NCBI RefSeq assembly: GCF_019991125.1
Contig: NZ_JAGENB010000001.1
Coordinates: 1,054,001-1,118,000, forward strand
Source: Phyllobacterium calauticae
GTDB lineage: Bacteria; Pseudomonadota; Alphaproteobacteria; Rhizobiales; Rhizobiaceae
Reading direction: 5' to 3'
DNA: 64,000 nt
Shown here: piece after piece, positions 41,825 to 49,776 of the stretch
How the letters are laid out: each line of letters opens with the position of its first letter
Numbering within the stretch: position 1 is the stretch's first letter
Position numbers and translations under genes: made by a program
The notes under the pieces: generated by a model
Told to the model about the DNA's origin: nothing
The model's input: only the letters and a program-made list of their open reading frames with translations
The model's database searches: none

Positions 41825-42595
41825 TCAGGAAAAACTCGACGTCTTCAAAAACTCGGCCAGGCGCTCGCTCTGCGGCTTGTGGAACATGTCGCGCGGGTTG
41901 CCTTCCTCGCCGATAAGCCCCTGGTTCATGAAGATCACCCGGTTGGAGACCTCGTAGGCAAAGCGCATCTCGTGGGTGACAAGCAGCATGCTCATGCCGT
42001 CCTGCGCCAGTGTCTTGATCACCTGCAGCACCTCGTTCACCAGTTCCGGATCGAGTGCCGAGGTGACTTCATCGAACAGCATCAACCGGGGATTCATGGC
42101 AATGGCGCGGGCGATGGCGACACGCTGCTGCTGGCCGCCGGACAATTGCCCGGGAAAATGATCAGCACGGGCGAGCAGGCCGACACGATCCAGCCATTTC
42201 AGCGCAATGGTGCGCGCCTCGTCCCTGTCCAGCTTCTTCACCTTGACCAGGCCAAGCATGACATTGTGCACGGCACTCATATGCGGGAACAGGTTGAACT
42301 GCTGGAAAGCCATGCCGGTCAGGGCGCGCTGGCGGGCGATTTCCTTCTCCTTCTTGCGCCGGCGCTGGCCGCCGACCATCTCATAGCCGATCTCCTGACC
42401 GTCTATGCTGATCGACCCGCCCTGGAATTCTTCCAGCATGTTGATGCAGCGCAGCATGGTGGTCTTGCCGGAGCCGCTCGACCCGATGATGCTGACGACA
42501 TCGCCCTGCTTCATGCTGCAGTCGACGCCTTTGAGGACTTCCACCTCGCCATAGCTCTTGTGCAGGTTGCGGATTTCAAGAAGATTGTCTGGCAT
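41825..42595 (-). CDS. Polar amino-acid ABC transporter ATP-binding protein
   Basis: This 256-residue ATPase of the PAAT family (GlnQ/HisP type) has Walker [15 protein letters not shown], signature [14 protein letters not shown] and Walker [15 protein letters not shown]. The insertion with basic residues ([17 protein letters not shown], about residues 72-88) is longer than in GlnQ but found in rhizobial members. It is last in an SBP-permease-permease-ATPase operon. The amino acid carried is not identified. Confidence 0.92.
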   Translation of the reverse strand: MPDNLLEIRNLHKSYGEVEVLKGVDCSMKQGDVVSIIGSSGSGKTTMLRCINMLEEFQGGSISIDGQEIGYEMVGGQRRRKKEKEIARQRALTGMAFQQFNLFPHMSAVHNVMLGLVKVKKLDRDEARTIALKWLDRVGLLARADHFPGQLSGGQQQRVAIARAIAMNPRLMLFDEVTSALDPELVNEVLQVIKTLAQDGMSMLLVTHEMRFAYEVSNRVIFMNQGLIGEEGNPRDMFHKPQSERLAEFLKTSSFS

Positions 42596-42607
42596 CCCGG
42601 AATCCCC

Positions 42608-43273
42608 TTAGGACGGAACCGCCATCTTGCGTTCGACGTAGCGGCCGAAACGTTCGATGGCATAGTTGATGACGAAATACAGGAAGCCGGCGAAGAAATA
42701 GAATTCGAGGCTCATGAAGGTTCTGGAAATCAGTTCCTGCGTGCGCAGCAGCAATTCGGCCACGCCGATAATCGACAAGAGGGTCGATGCCTTGACCATT
42801 TCAGCGGCGGTGTTGACCCAGGCTGGCAGCACCTGGCGCAGCGCCTGCGGACCGAGCACATAGGCGAAGGTCTGCGGAAAGGTCAGGCCGATGGCCTTGG
42901 CGGCTTCCGTCTGCCCCTTAGGTATGGATTGCAGCGCGCCCCGGACAATCTCCCCCACATGCGAACTGCAGAACACGGCGAGCGCGAGAATGCCTGCCTG
43001 GAACGGCCCGAGGTCGAGGCCGATGGTGCCGAGCACGTAATAGCTGGCGAGAACCAGCACGAGGACCGGTGTGCCGCGGATGAAATCCGTGTAGCCGCGC
43101 ACGATCCAGCGCAGCGGTGCCCTGGCATAGGTCAGCGCCAGACCAACACCAACCCCGAGCACCGTGCCGCAGCAGATCGCCAGCAGCGAAATCGACAGGG
43201 TGACGCCGATACCCTTGAGGATCGGCCAGCGCGCCAGCCAGAGAACATCCGCGAAATGAACAATATCCATCAC
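42608..43273 (-). CDS. Polar amino-acid ABC transporter permease
   Basis: This 221-residue HisM/GlnP-type permease has about five helices and the EAA-loop AAKAIGLTFPQTFAYVLGPQALR. It forms a heterodimer with the adjacent permease. It starts 1 base after the upstream permease stop and ends 12 bases before the ATPase start, so the genes are tightly coupled. Confidence 0.92.
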   Translation of the reverse strand: MMDIVHFADVLWLARWPILKGIGVTLSISLLAICCGTVLGVGVGLALTYARAPLRWIVRGYTDFIRGTPVLVLVLASYYVLGTIGLDLGPFQAGILALAVFCSSHVGEIVRGALQSIPKGQTEAAKAIGLTFPQTFAYVLGPQALRQVLPAWVNTAAEMVKASTLLSIIGVAELLLRTQELISRTFMSLEFYFFAGFLYFVINYAIERFGRYVERKMAVPS

Positions 43274-43274
43274 A

Positions 43275-43943
43275 TCACCTCGGCAAGGCCAGACGGCGTT
43301 CGACGATGCGCATCAGTGCGGCCAGGATCGAACAGGTAAAGACATAGAGGCAGCTTGCCACCATCCATGTCTCGATGACGCGAAAGGTTTCGACATTGAT
43401 CTTGCGCGTTTCGAACGTCAGTTCCGGCACGGCGATGGCCGCGGCCAGCGAGGTGTCCTTGAACAGCGAGATGATCGTGCTGCCGAGCGACGGCAGGATA
43501 TTGCGAAACATCAGCGGCGCGATGATCGACGTGCGTATCTGCATTTCCGTCAGGCCGATGGCGAGGCCGGCCTCGCGCAGGCCGGCGGGGATCGACAGCA
43601 GTCCGGCGCGAAACACCTCCGCCAGATAGGCACCGGAATAGAGGGCGAGCGTGAAGACGAAGCTTTCGATCTTGCCCAGGCGCAAACCCCACTGGGGCAG
43701 CGCGAAATAGGTGAACAGCACAAGCACGAGGATCGGCGTGTTGCGGATGATGGAGACGTAGACCCCGGCCGGACGCTTTATCAGGCCGTTTTTGGATATC
43801 AGACCAAAAGCCGTGCACAACCCGATGACGGCGCCGATGAGGATGGAGCCGAAGGCCAGGGCAAGGCTGAGCGCCAGCCCCAACAGCAGGTCATCGAAGC
43901 TGCGCCAGACGGCAGCAAAATTCAGCGTATAGCCCATGAACAA
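43275..43943 (-). CDS. Polar amino-acid ABC transporter permease
   Basis: This 222-residue HisQ-type permease has about five helices and the EAA-loop REAGLAIGLTEMQIRTSIIAPLMFR. The hydrophobic N-terminus LALSLALAFGSILIGAVIGL starts the family fold. It is the first permease after the binding-protein gene, from which it is separated by 61 bases containing a strong hairpin. Confidence 0.92.
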   Translation of the reverse strand: MFMGYTLNFAAVWRSFDDLLLGLALSLALAFGSILIGAVIGLCTAFGLISKNGLIKRPAGVYVSIIRNTPILVLVLFTYFALPQWGLRLGKIESFVFTLALYSGAYLAEVFRAGLLSIPAGLREAGLAIGLTEMQIRTSIIAPLMFRNILPSLGSTIISLFKDTSLAAAIAVPELTFETRKINVETFRVIETWMVASCLYVFTCSILAALMRIVERRLALPR

Positions 43944-43972
43944 CGTCCCCGTTATCGCAAGACAAGGAGAAA

Positions 43973-43996
43973 CGGCTCCAGACGACCCTGGAGCCG
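43973..43996 (-). terminator. Intercistronic hairpin after the amino-acid binding-protein gene
   Basis: CGGCTCCAG and CTGGAGCCG form a perfect 9-bp stem around a 6-base loop, starting 8 bases after the binding-protein stop. On the minus strand TTTCTCCTTG follows, a short imperfect T-run. It is probably a partial terminator or an exonuclease block that favours binding-protein expression. Confidence 0.65.
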
Positions 43997-44004
43997 CCGG
44001 TTGA

Positions 44005-44850
44005 CTACTTGTATTCGACGGGGAAGCCGATCTGCGGCGGCGTCAGGTCCTTGCCGAACCAGGTCTTGAACGATTTCGCATAGGTATCGAACTCGACACC
44101 GGTCATCGCCTCATGCAGCGCCGTGTTGACGAAGTTCAGCCAATCCTGATCGCCGCGCTTGACACCGCAGGCATAGGTCTGCGGATTCCAGCCGTAGCCG
44201 GCATCCTTGTAGCGATCCTTGTTCTGGGTCATGTACCAGGCAAGCGACGACTGATCCGTGGCGACCGCATCGGCACGGCCGGATTCCAGCGCCTGATAGA
44301 TCAGATCGACCGATTCATACTGGTCGACCTTGGCGCCAGGCAGGGCCGCATGCACCATCGATTCGGCATAGACATTCTGCAGCACCGAGATTGTCACCGA
44401 AGAACCCGCCGCCTTGAGCGCGGCGTAGTCGGCATACTTGCTGTCAGCCTTCAGCATCAGCCCGACACCTTCCCGGTAGTACGGTATGGTGAAGGCGATC
44501 TGCTGTGCCCTCTCTCCCGTGACCGTCATGAACTGGCAGGTAATATCCACCTTGTTCGTGGTGATATTGGGAATGCGGGCATCGGAAGACTGGTTGACGA
44601 ACTCGACCTTGCTGGGATCGCTGAACAGCGCCTTGGCGATGATATGACCCATGTCGATATCGAAGCCCTGCAGCGTGTCGTCAGCGCCTTTGAAGTGCCA
44701 TGGCGCATTGGTGCTGCCGGTGCCGACAACCAGATGGCCGCGGGCCAGCACCTCATCGAGCTTGCTCTTGTTGTCCTGCGCGAAAGCCTGATTGAACGGC
44801 AATGCGAGCAGCGCGGCCACAGCGACCGTCGCGTAAAATACTTTAGACAT
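44005..44850 (-). CDS. Periplasmic polar amino-acid-binding protein
   Basis: This 281-residue SBP_bac_3 family protein has a signal peptide at residues 1-24 (ending NQAFAQD). The mature protein reads LVVGTGSTNAPWHFKGADD and then GFDIDMGHIIAKAL, the usual first lobe. The Arg in VTGERAQQIAFTIPYY is expected to hold the ligand carboxylate. It is first in the four-gene operon. A long AT-rich inverted repeat lies just upstream. The exact ligand is unknown. Confidence 0.92.
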   Translation of the reverse strand: MSKVFYATVAVAALLALPFNQAFAQDNKSKLDEVLARGHLVVGTGSTNAPWHFKGADDTLQGFDIDMGHIIAKALFSDPSKVEFVNQSSDARIPNITTNKVDITCQFMTVTGERAQQIAFTIPYYREGVGLMLKADSKYADYAALKAAGSSVTISVLQNVYAESMVHAALPGAKVDQYESVDLIYQALESGRADAVATDQSSLAWYMTQNKDRYKDAGYGWNPQTYACGVKRGDQDWLNFVNTALHEAMTGVEFDTYAKSFKTWFGKDLTPPQIGFPVEYK

Positions 44851-44878
44851 TTTTCGTTCCCCTATCCGTCAAGCGAAT

Positions 44879-44934
44879 ATTATGTTTTAATCCATTACTA
44901 TGGAATAGAATATCTAATAATGGATTTTCATAAT
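44879..44934. promoter_or_regulatory. Long AT-rich inverted repeat upstream of the amino-acid ABC operon
   Basis: The arms are ATTATG-TTTT-AATCCATTA (44879-44897) and TAATGGATT-TT-CATAAT (44918-44934): a 9-bp and a 6-bp perfect match, offset only by TTTT against TT. The 20-base centre is also AT rich. It ends 29 bases before the start codon, in the promoter zone. It looks like a large operator, perhaps for two dimers, but the regulator is not in this neighbourhood. Confidence 0.55.
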
Positions 44935-45043
44935 ACGAGGACAAGAGTCGCGACTTGTCAAGCGACATTTGGAATCGCCGCGTCAGGGGGTTTTCAGAAG
45001 CTGTATGCGAGCGTAGGGAAGCACGGACCGGACGGCTTGCCGG

Positions 45044-47239
45044 TCAGTTGCCCATGATCAGGTCGAAGAGCGTGGTCTTGCGCGGCTTCTGGCCATTGCC
45101 GCCCACGCCGACCGGCGGCGTCGGATGGGTCGATCCGGTTTGATCGTCCAGCCCCACCGGCGGAACCGGCCCGCCCGGATTGAGCTGGGCCGATGGCACA
45201 CCTTCGGCCGCCGGAACATCCGCGCCGGGCAAGGCATCGTTGCCGTCGATGACGGTTTCATTGACGCGGTAATTGCCGGGAAGCTCAGCCACGGGCACGC
45301 CCTTGTGCGCGGCGACCATGAATTCCTTCCAGGCCAGCGCGGGCAGTGCGCCGCCGGTGACCTTCTTGGTCGGCTTGCCGTCATCATTGCCGAACCACAC
45401 GCCCGTGGTCAGGTTCGAGGTGTAGCCGATGAACCAGGCATCGCGGAAATTCTGGCTGGTGCCGGTCTTGCCCGCAGCGGGCCAGCCGAATTTGGCTTTG
45501 GTCGCCGTGCCGCTTTCGACGGTCTGGCGCAGCATGGCATTCATCATGCCGACATTGCGCTCGCTGATCACCCGCTCCTGCTTGGGATTCTTGAATTCAT
45601 ACAGCACCTTGCCCTCATGCGTGGTGACGCGGCGGACCAGATGGACGGGCGCCTTGTAGCCGTCATTGGCAAAGGGCACGAAGGAATCGGTGAGTTCGAG
45701 CAGCGTGACTTCCGAGGTCCCAAGCGCCAGTGAGGCATTGGCGTTGAGGGTCGAAACGATCCCCAGGCGATGCGCCGTATCGACAACGGTGCTGGGGCCG
45801 ACTTCCATGACCAATTGGGCGGATACCGAATTGAGCGACCGGGCCAGCGCCTCCGCCAGCGTCACCTTGCCGAAATATTTGCCGTTGTAGTTGCCGGGCG
45901 TCCAGTTGCCGATCCGGATGGGCGCATCGTTGCGCACCGATTCCGGCGTGCGCCCCTGCTCCAATGCGGAGAGATACACGAAAGGCTTGAAGGTCGAGCC
46001 GGGCTGGCGCTTGGCTTCGCTGGCGCGGTCGAACTGGCTGTTGGCATAGTCATAGCCGCCCACCAGCGCCCGCACCGCACCGGTGCCATCGATGGAGACC
46101 AGCGCGCCCTGCGAAACATTGAGCCGGTCGCCGTTCTTCTGGATCAGATCGCGGATCGAGGCTTCTCCCAGCTTCTGCAGGCCGAGATCGACGGTGGTGT
46201 CGACAACCACATCTGCACGGACATCGCCGATAAGCTCGGGCAATTCCTCCATCACCCGGTCGGCGACATAATGCTCGGAGCCACTCCAATAGGCCGCAGC
46301 TCGGGTCGCCGGCTGCTTCATGGCAACGGTCAGCTCCTTGTCACCGATCATGCCCTGGTCGCGCATGGCCGCCAGCACCAGCTGCGAACGCTCGACGGCG
46401 GCTTTCGGATCGCGCGCCGGCGACAGGCGCGAAGGCGCCTTGAGCAGGCCGGCAATGACAGCCGCTTCCGACAGGTTGACGTCGTGCGCCGATTTGTTGA
46501 AGTAGCGCCGCGAGGCCGCGGCCACGCCATAGGAACCCGAACCGAGATAAACCCGGTTCAGATACATCTCCAGAATCTGGTCCTTGGAGTATTTGTGCTC
46601 CAGCCAGAGGGCGAGCAGGACTTCCTGAACCTTGCGCTCCAGCGTGCGGTCGGGCGTCAGGAACAGGTTCTTCGCCAGCTGCTGCGTGATGGTCGAACCG
46701 CCCTGCACCAGGCGCCCCGAGATCACATTGGTCGCCATGGCGCGGACGAAGCCGACGGGGTCGACACCAAAATGCGAATAGAAGCGGCGGTCTTCGATCG
46801 CCACCACCGCCTGCGGCAGGTAGGGCGACATCTGGTGCAGGCCAATCGCCTCGCCGCCGGTGGCGCCGCGATTGGCGATGAGGTCGCCTTCGACCGAAAC
46901 AATCTTCACGTTGGGCGGGCGGTCGGGGATCGTCCAGGTGGTGGTCTGCGGCATCTTGGCGGCGAAATAGATCACCGTGCCCGCGACGGCGATACCGCCC
47001 CAGATGCACAGGACAAACGACCAGTAGATGGTGCGGCGGATGAGACCCAGGAAACCGCCACCCTGCCGGCGGCTGGAGCGGCCGCGCCTTGACTTGGCGG
47101 GTTTGCGCGATGAGGTCCGGCGCTTCTGGCTTCGCACGGGTCTGTCCTCCGGGTCGGCGCGCATGTCATCGTCATCGGAACGGCGGTCCGAACTGAACCC
47201 CGGCTCGATGCGCTGCCTGCCCTTGTCACGTGGTGCCAT
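45044..47239 (-). CDS. Class A penicillin-binding protein (PBP1A family)
   Basis: A 731-residue bifunctional peptidoglycan synthase. A very basic cytoplasmic tail (about 1-65) precedes one helix (LIRRTIYWSFVLCIWGGIAV), then the GT51 transglycosylase with VAIEDRRFYSHFGVDP, and a transpeptidase with the nucleophile in GSTFKPF, then SLNS and KTGTS. The end is Pro/Gly rich. ATG 47239 is preferred to an upstream in-frame start at 47272. It is divergent from a small lipoprotein gene. Which class A PBP paralogue it is cannot be settled here. Confidence 0.93.
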   Translation of the reverse strand: MAPRDKGRQRIEPGFSSDRRSDDDDMRADPEDRPVRSQKRRTSSRKPAKSRRGRSSRRQGGGFLGLIRRTIYWSFVLCIWGGIAVAGTVIYFAAKMPQTTTWTIPDRPPNVKIVSVEGDLIANRGATGGEAIGLHQMSPYLPQAVVAIEDRRFYSHFGVDPVGFVRAMATNVISGRLVQGGSTITQQLAKNLFLTPDRTLERKVQEVLLALWLEHKYSKDQILEMYLNRVYLGSGSYGVAAASRRYFNKSAHDVNLSEAAVIAGLLKAPSRLSPARDPKAAVERSQLVLAAMRDQGMIGDKELTVAMKQPATRAAAYWSGSEHYVADRVMEELPELIGDVRADVVVDTTVDLGLQKLGEASIRDLIQKNGDRLNVSQGALVSIDGTGAVRALVGGYDYANSQFDRASEAKRQPGSTFKPFVYLSALEQGRTPESVRNDAPIRIGNWTPGNYNGKYFGKVTLAEALARSLNSVSAQLVMEVGPSTVVDTAHRLGIVSTLNANASLALGTSEVTLLELTDSFVPFANDGYKAPVHLVRRVTTHEGKVLYEFKNPKQERVISERNVGMMNAMLRQTVESGTATKAKFGWPAAGKTGTSQNFRDAWFIGYTSNLTTGVWFGNDDGKPTKKVTGGALPALAWKEFMVAAHKGVPVAELPGNYRVNETVIDGNDALPGADVPAAEGVPSAQLNPGGPVPPVGLDDQTGSTHPTPPVGVGGNGQKPRKTTLFDLIMGN

Positions 47240-47435
47240 TGACTGAAATACCCGCCCCAATCGGTGCCGCAAAATCCTTCGCGACGCGTTGCAGGGTAAA
47301 TGCGGCGATTTAAGGTGCGGTTAAATTCGGCCGATGGCATCAAACTGAGCATGCGTGAAGGCGAACGGTTCGGTTCGCGCTTGAGAAATCCGCGCCGGAC
47401 CGTTAGCTTCCCGCTCATTAGGAATGGAGTGGAAA

Positions 47436-47633
47436 ATGCGATTTGTGGTCCTTGCCTGCGCTGCGATCATCCTCGGCGGTTGCGGTGGCGGTGCCATTGC
47501 CAGACTGAATCCCTCGCCCGAATCCGAAGCACAGTATCGCCTCGGCGGCTGCCAGCTGCGCGGTCACGGGACGTGCAAGGAGCCTCTCGACGCGACCGGC
47601 GCGCCCACCCCGGCGGGTGCCGCCGTCAACTGA
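47436..47633 (+). CDS. Small predicted lipoprotein
   Basis: A 65-residue protein with a short basic start, a hydrophobic stretch and the lipobox LGGC with Cys16, so it should be processed by the lipoprotein signal peptidase encoded at 21902-22405. Two more Cys residues follow in RLGGCQLRGHGTCKE and could form a disulfide. The tail is Ala/Pro rich. ATG 47436 is taken rather than the in-frame ATG 47424, because the longer form only adds MEWK before the signal. No homologous family is recognised. Confidence 0.7.
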   Translation: MRFVVLACAAIILGGCGGGAIARLNPSPESEAQYRLGGCQLRGHGTCKEPLDATGAPTPAGAAVN

Positions 47634-47713
47634 AACCGCGTTCAGGCCGCCGCAGCGCCGCTGTCGTTTTCTGTCAAATCTTGGCGCGCGAAAAGATTAT
47701 TATTCTTGCGCCC

Positions 47714-47742
47714 TTGAAAATTAAACGCGGCAGGCATATTTT
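47714..47742 (+). promoter_or_regulatory. Predicted sigma-70 promoter of a small RNA
   Basis: TTGAAA (47714-47719) and TATTTT (47737-47742) are separated by exactly 17 bases. A transcript would start near 47749, directly before a hairpin and terminator but without any reading frame that has a ribosome-binding site. The match is better than most promoters visible in this window. Confidence 0.6.
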
Positions 47743-47748
47743 GGTGGT

Positions 47749-47846
47749 GCGTAACGAGCGGTTCTCCTCCCATTTTTCGCTCGTTGCGTGTTCCCCTCTG
47801 GACGCATTTGCGTTCACAATTCGCCGGGCTTCTGCCCGGCATTTTT
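47749..47846 (+). ncRNA. Candidate trans-acting small RNA with anti-Shine-Dalgarno loop
   Basis: The predicted transcript of about 98 bases begins with a 10-bp stem (47751-47760 with 47778-47787) whose 17-base loop contains TCTCCTCCCAT, complementary to Shine-Dalgarno sequences. Next comes a region with two exclusive hairpins: TGCGT/ACGCA (47785-47789 with 47802-47806, exposing TTCCCCTCT) or GGACGC/GCGTTC (47800-47805 with 47810-47815). It ends in GCCGGGC-TTCT-GCCCGGC (47823-47840) followed by ATTTTTG, a Rho-independent terminator. The layout resembles conserved rhizobial sRNAs with CCUCCUCCC-type loops (AbcR, alpha-r14 and suhB/mmgR-like groups). Which family it belongs to is not settled. 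Confidence 0.68.
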
Positions 47847-47999
47847 GTATCCGGATGCAGCAACCGGGTCTTTCCGGGGCAATCGGCCCTTCGAACACGT
47901 GATCCGACCGTCATTTCTGCGCGCATCACCTGAATTTTACTTCCCGTTTTGAAATATCGCGTATCAAAGAGAGTAAAACGCGGGGGAACAAAAACAACG

Positions 48000-49127
48000 A
48001 TGAGCACGGGCGAAAAAACACGTGTCGATTGGGTCGACATCGCCAAGGGTATCTGCATCATCTTTGTCGTCATGATGCACTCGGTGCTTGGTGTCGAGGA
48101 CGATGCCGGCGCCCGCGGCTGGATGCATCCGGTCGTGTCCTTTGCCCAGCCATTCCGCATGCCGGACTTCTTCCTGATCTCGGGCCTGTTCCTCGGACTG
48201 GTGATCGACCGGCCATGGCTGCGCTATGCCGACCGCAAGATCATCCATTTCGCCTATTTCTACCTGCTGTGGTTGACGATCCAGTTCCTGTTCAAGGCGC
48301 CGGGCATTATCGCCGACAGCGGCCCCGGCGGCGCTGTCGGCGCCTATCTCCTTGCCCTCGTCCAGCCCTTCGGCACCCTGTGGTTCATCTATCTGCTGCC
48401 GGTGTTCTTTGTCGTCACGCGCCTCGTCAGATCCGTCAATGTCTGGATCATCCTCGCCATTGCCGCCGCGCTTGAAACCGTCCCCATCCATACGGGATGG
48501 CTGGTCCTCGACGAATTCTGCAGCCGCTATGTCTTCTTCTTTGCCGGCTACGCCTTTGCACCCGTCATTTTCGATCTGGCGCAATGGCTGCGGCAGCGGC
48601 CACTCACCGCCCTTGCCATCCTCGGCGTATGGGCGCTCGCCAATGGCTGGCTGGTGTTTCACCCGGCATCGCAACCCTTTGCCGCCTGGATACCGCTGGA
48701 GGCCTATACATCCGGCGGGCTCGGCGGCTGGAGCAATGTGCCCATCATTTCGCTGCTTGCCGGTTTTGCCGGGGCATTGGCCATTGTTTCGGTCTCTGCG
48801 CTGCTGGCGCGACTGGGCTCGGTACCCGTTGCACAATGGCTTGTGCGTGCTTTGCGCTGGCTCGGCGCCCATTCCATTGTTGTCTACCTGGCCTTCTTCC
48901 TGCCCATGGCGGTGGCGCGAACCATCCTGCTCAAGTCCGGCGTCATCACCGATATCGGCACGATTTCGCTCCTGACCGTCGTCTGCGGCGTCCTGGGGCC
49001 GGTGATCCTTTATGGGCTGGTGCAATGGATCGGCTATGGCCGGTTCCTGTTCAAACGGCCGCAATGGGCGCATATCGACCGCGCGCCCACGCCGCAAGGC
49101 AGGGGCGCGCTGGCTTCTGCAGAATAG
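48000..49127 (+). CDS. Acyltransferase-3 family integral membrane protein
   Basis: This 375-residue protein with about ten helices starts with the family motif RVDWVDIAKGICIIFVVMMH, where the Asp and the His near residues 9-28 are typical of acyltransferase-3 (OafA/OpgC/NodX) enzymes. A second motif is FRMPDFFLISGLFLG. Members add acetyl or succinyl groups to glycans. In this organism possible acceptors are lipopolysaccharide, exopolysaccharide or cyclic beta-glucan; none is proven. ATG 48000 is chosen over an in-frame start at 47949. GGGGGAA lies about 12 bases upstream. Confidence 0.85.
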   Translation: MSTGEKTRVDWVDIAKGICIIFVVMMHSVLGVEDDAGARGWMHPVVSFAQPFRMPDFFLISGLFLGLVIDRPWLRYADRKIIHFAYFYLLWLTIQFLFKAPGIIADSGPGGAVGAYLLALVQPFGTLWFIYLLPVFFVVTRLVRSVNVWIILAIAAALETVPIHTGWLVLDEFCSRYVFFFAGYAFAPVIFDLAQWLRQRPLTALAILGVWALANGWLVFHPASQPFAAWIPLEAYTSGGLGGWSNVPIISLLAGFAGALAIVSVSALLARLGSVPVAQWLVRALRWLGAHSIVVYLAFFLPMAVARTILLKSGVITDIGTISLLTVVCGVLGPVILYGLVQWIGYGRFLFKRPQWAHIDRAPTPQGRGALASAE

Positions 49128-49144
49128 CAGGAGCCGTTTTCCGT

Positions 49145-49762
49145 TTAACTGTGGGCGAAAATATCCTGTTCGTCCCAGCCCATCAGATCGAGCTTGGACC
49201 GCGTCGGCAGGAACTGGAAGCAGGCGGCAGCCTCTTCCGCCCGTCCGTCACGCTTCAGGCGCTCGATCAGGATGGCGCTCAGCCGGTGCAGGTAGAGAAC
49301 GTCGGATGCCGCATATTCCAGCTGAGCCTGCGACAGTTCCGGCGCCGCCCAGTCCGACGACTGCTGCTGCTTGGACAGGTTGATATCCAGCAATTCGCTG
49401 CAAATCTCCTTCAGGCCATGCCGGTCCGTGTAGGTGCGGGTCAGGCGCGAGGCGATCTTGGTGCAGAAGACCGGCTGCGGCATCACACCGAAGGCGTGAT
49501 AGAGCACGGCAAGATCAAACCGGCCGAAATGGAAAATCTTGGTGATGGCGGCATCACCAAGAAGTTTCACCAGATTGGGGGCAGATGTCTGCCCCTTGTC
49601 GATCTGGATGACATCAGCCGAGCCGTCACCGGGTGAAATCTGCACAACACACAGCCGGTCGCGATGGGGGTTCAGCCCCAGCGTCTCCGTATCAATGGCA
49701 ACGGCATTGACCTGATAGTTTGCAAGGTCGGGCAGATCATTGCGGTGAAAGCGGATGGTCAT
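49145..49762 (-). CDS. rnd: RNase D-like 3'-5' exonuclease (single domain)
   Basis: This 205-residue DEDDy exonuclease has motif I AVAIDTETLGLNPHRD (Asp, Glu), motif II HFGRFDLAVL and motif III YAASDVLYLH (Tyr, Asp). At 205 residues it lacks the HRDC domains of E. coli RNase D (about 375 residues), which is the usual rhizobial form. ATG 49762 has GGAGAG 5 bases upstream. It is likely to trim RNA 3' ends. It ends 17 bases from the convergent acyltransferase and starts 14 bases after the dipeptidase stop. Confidence 0.92.
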   Translation of the reverse strand: MTIRFHRNDLPDLANYQVNAVAIDTETLGLNPHRDRLCVVQISPGDGSADVIQIDKGQTSAPNLVKLLGDAAITKIFHFGRFDLAVLYHAFGVMPQPVFCTKIASRLTRTYTDRHGLKEICSELLDINLSKQQQSSDWAAPELSQAQLEYAASDVLYLHRLSAILIERLKRDGRAEEAAACFQFLPTRSKLDLMGWDEQDIFAHS

Positions 49763-49776
49763 CAAATCTCTCCGGT

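Noticed and set aside
41777-43339. 520-codon plus-strand open frame opposite the amino-acid ABC genes
   Set aside because: It runs antisense across an ATPase and a permease with clear motifs and overlapping gene borders; composition is that of a shadow frame.
45770-47092. 440-codon plus-strand open frame opposite the class A PBP
   Set aside because: Antisense to well-conserved GT51 and transpeptidase motifs, without a start signal.
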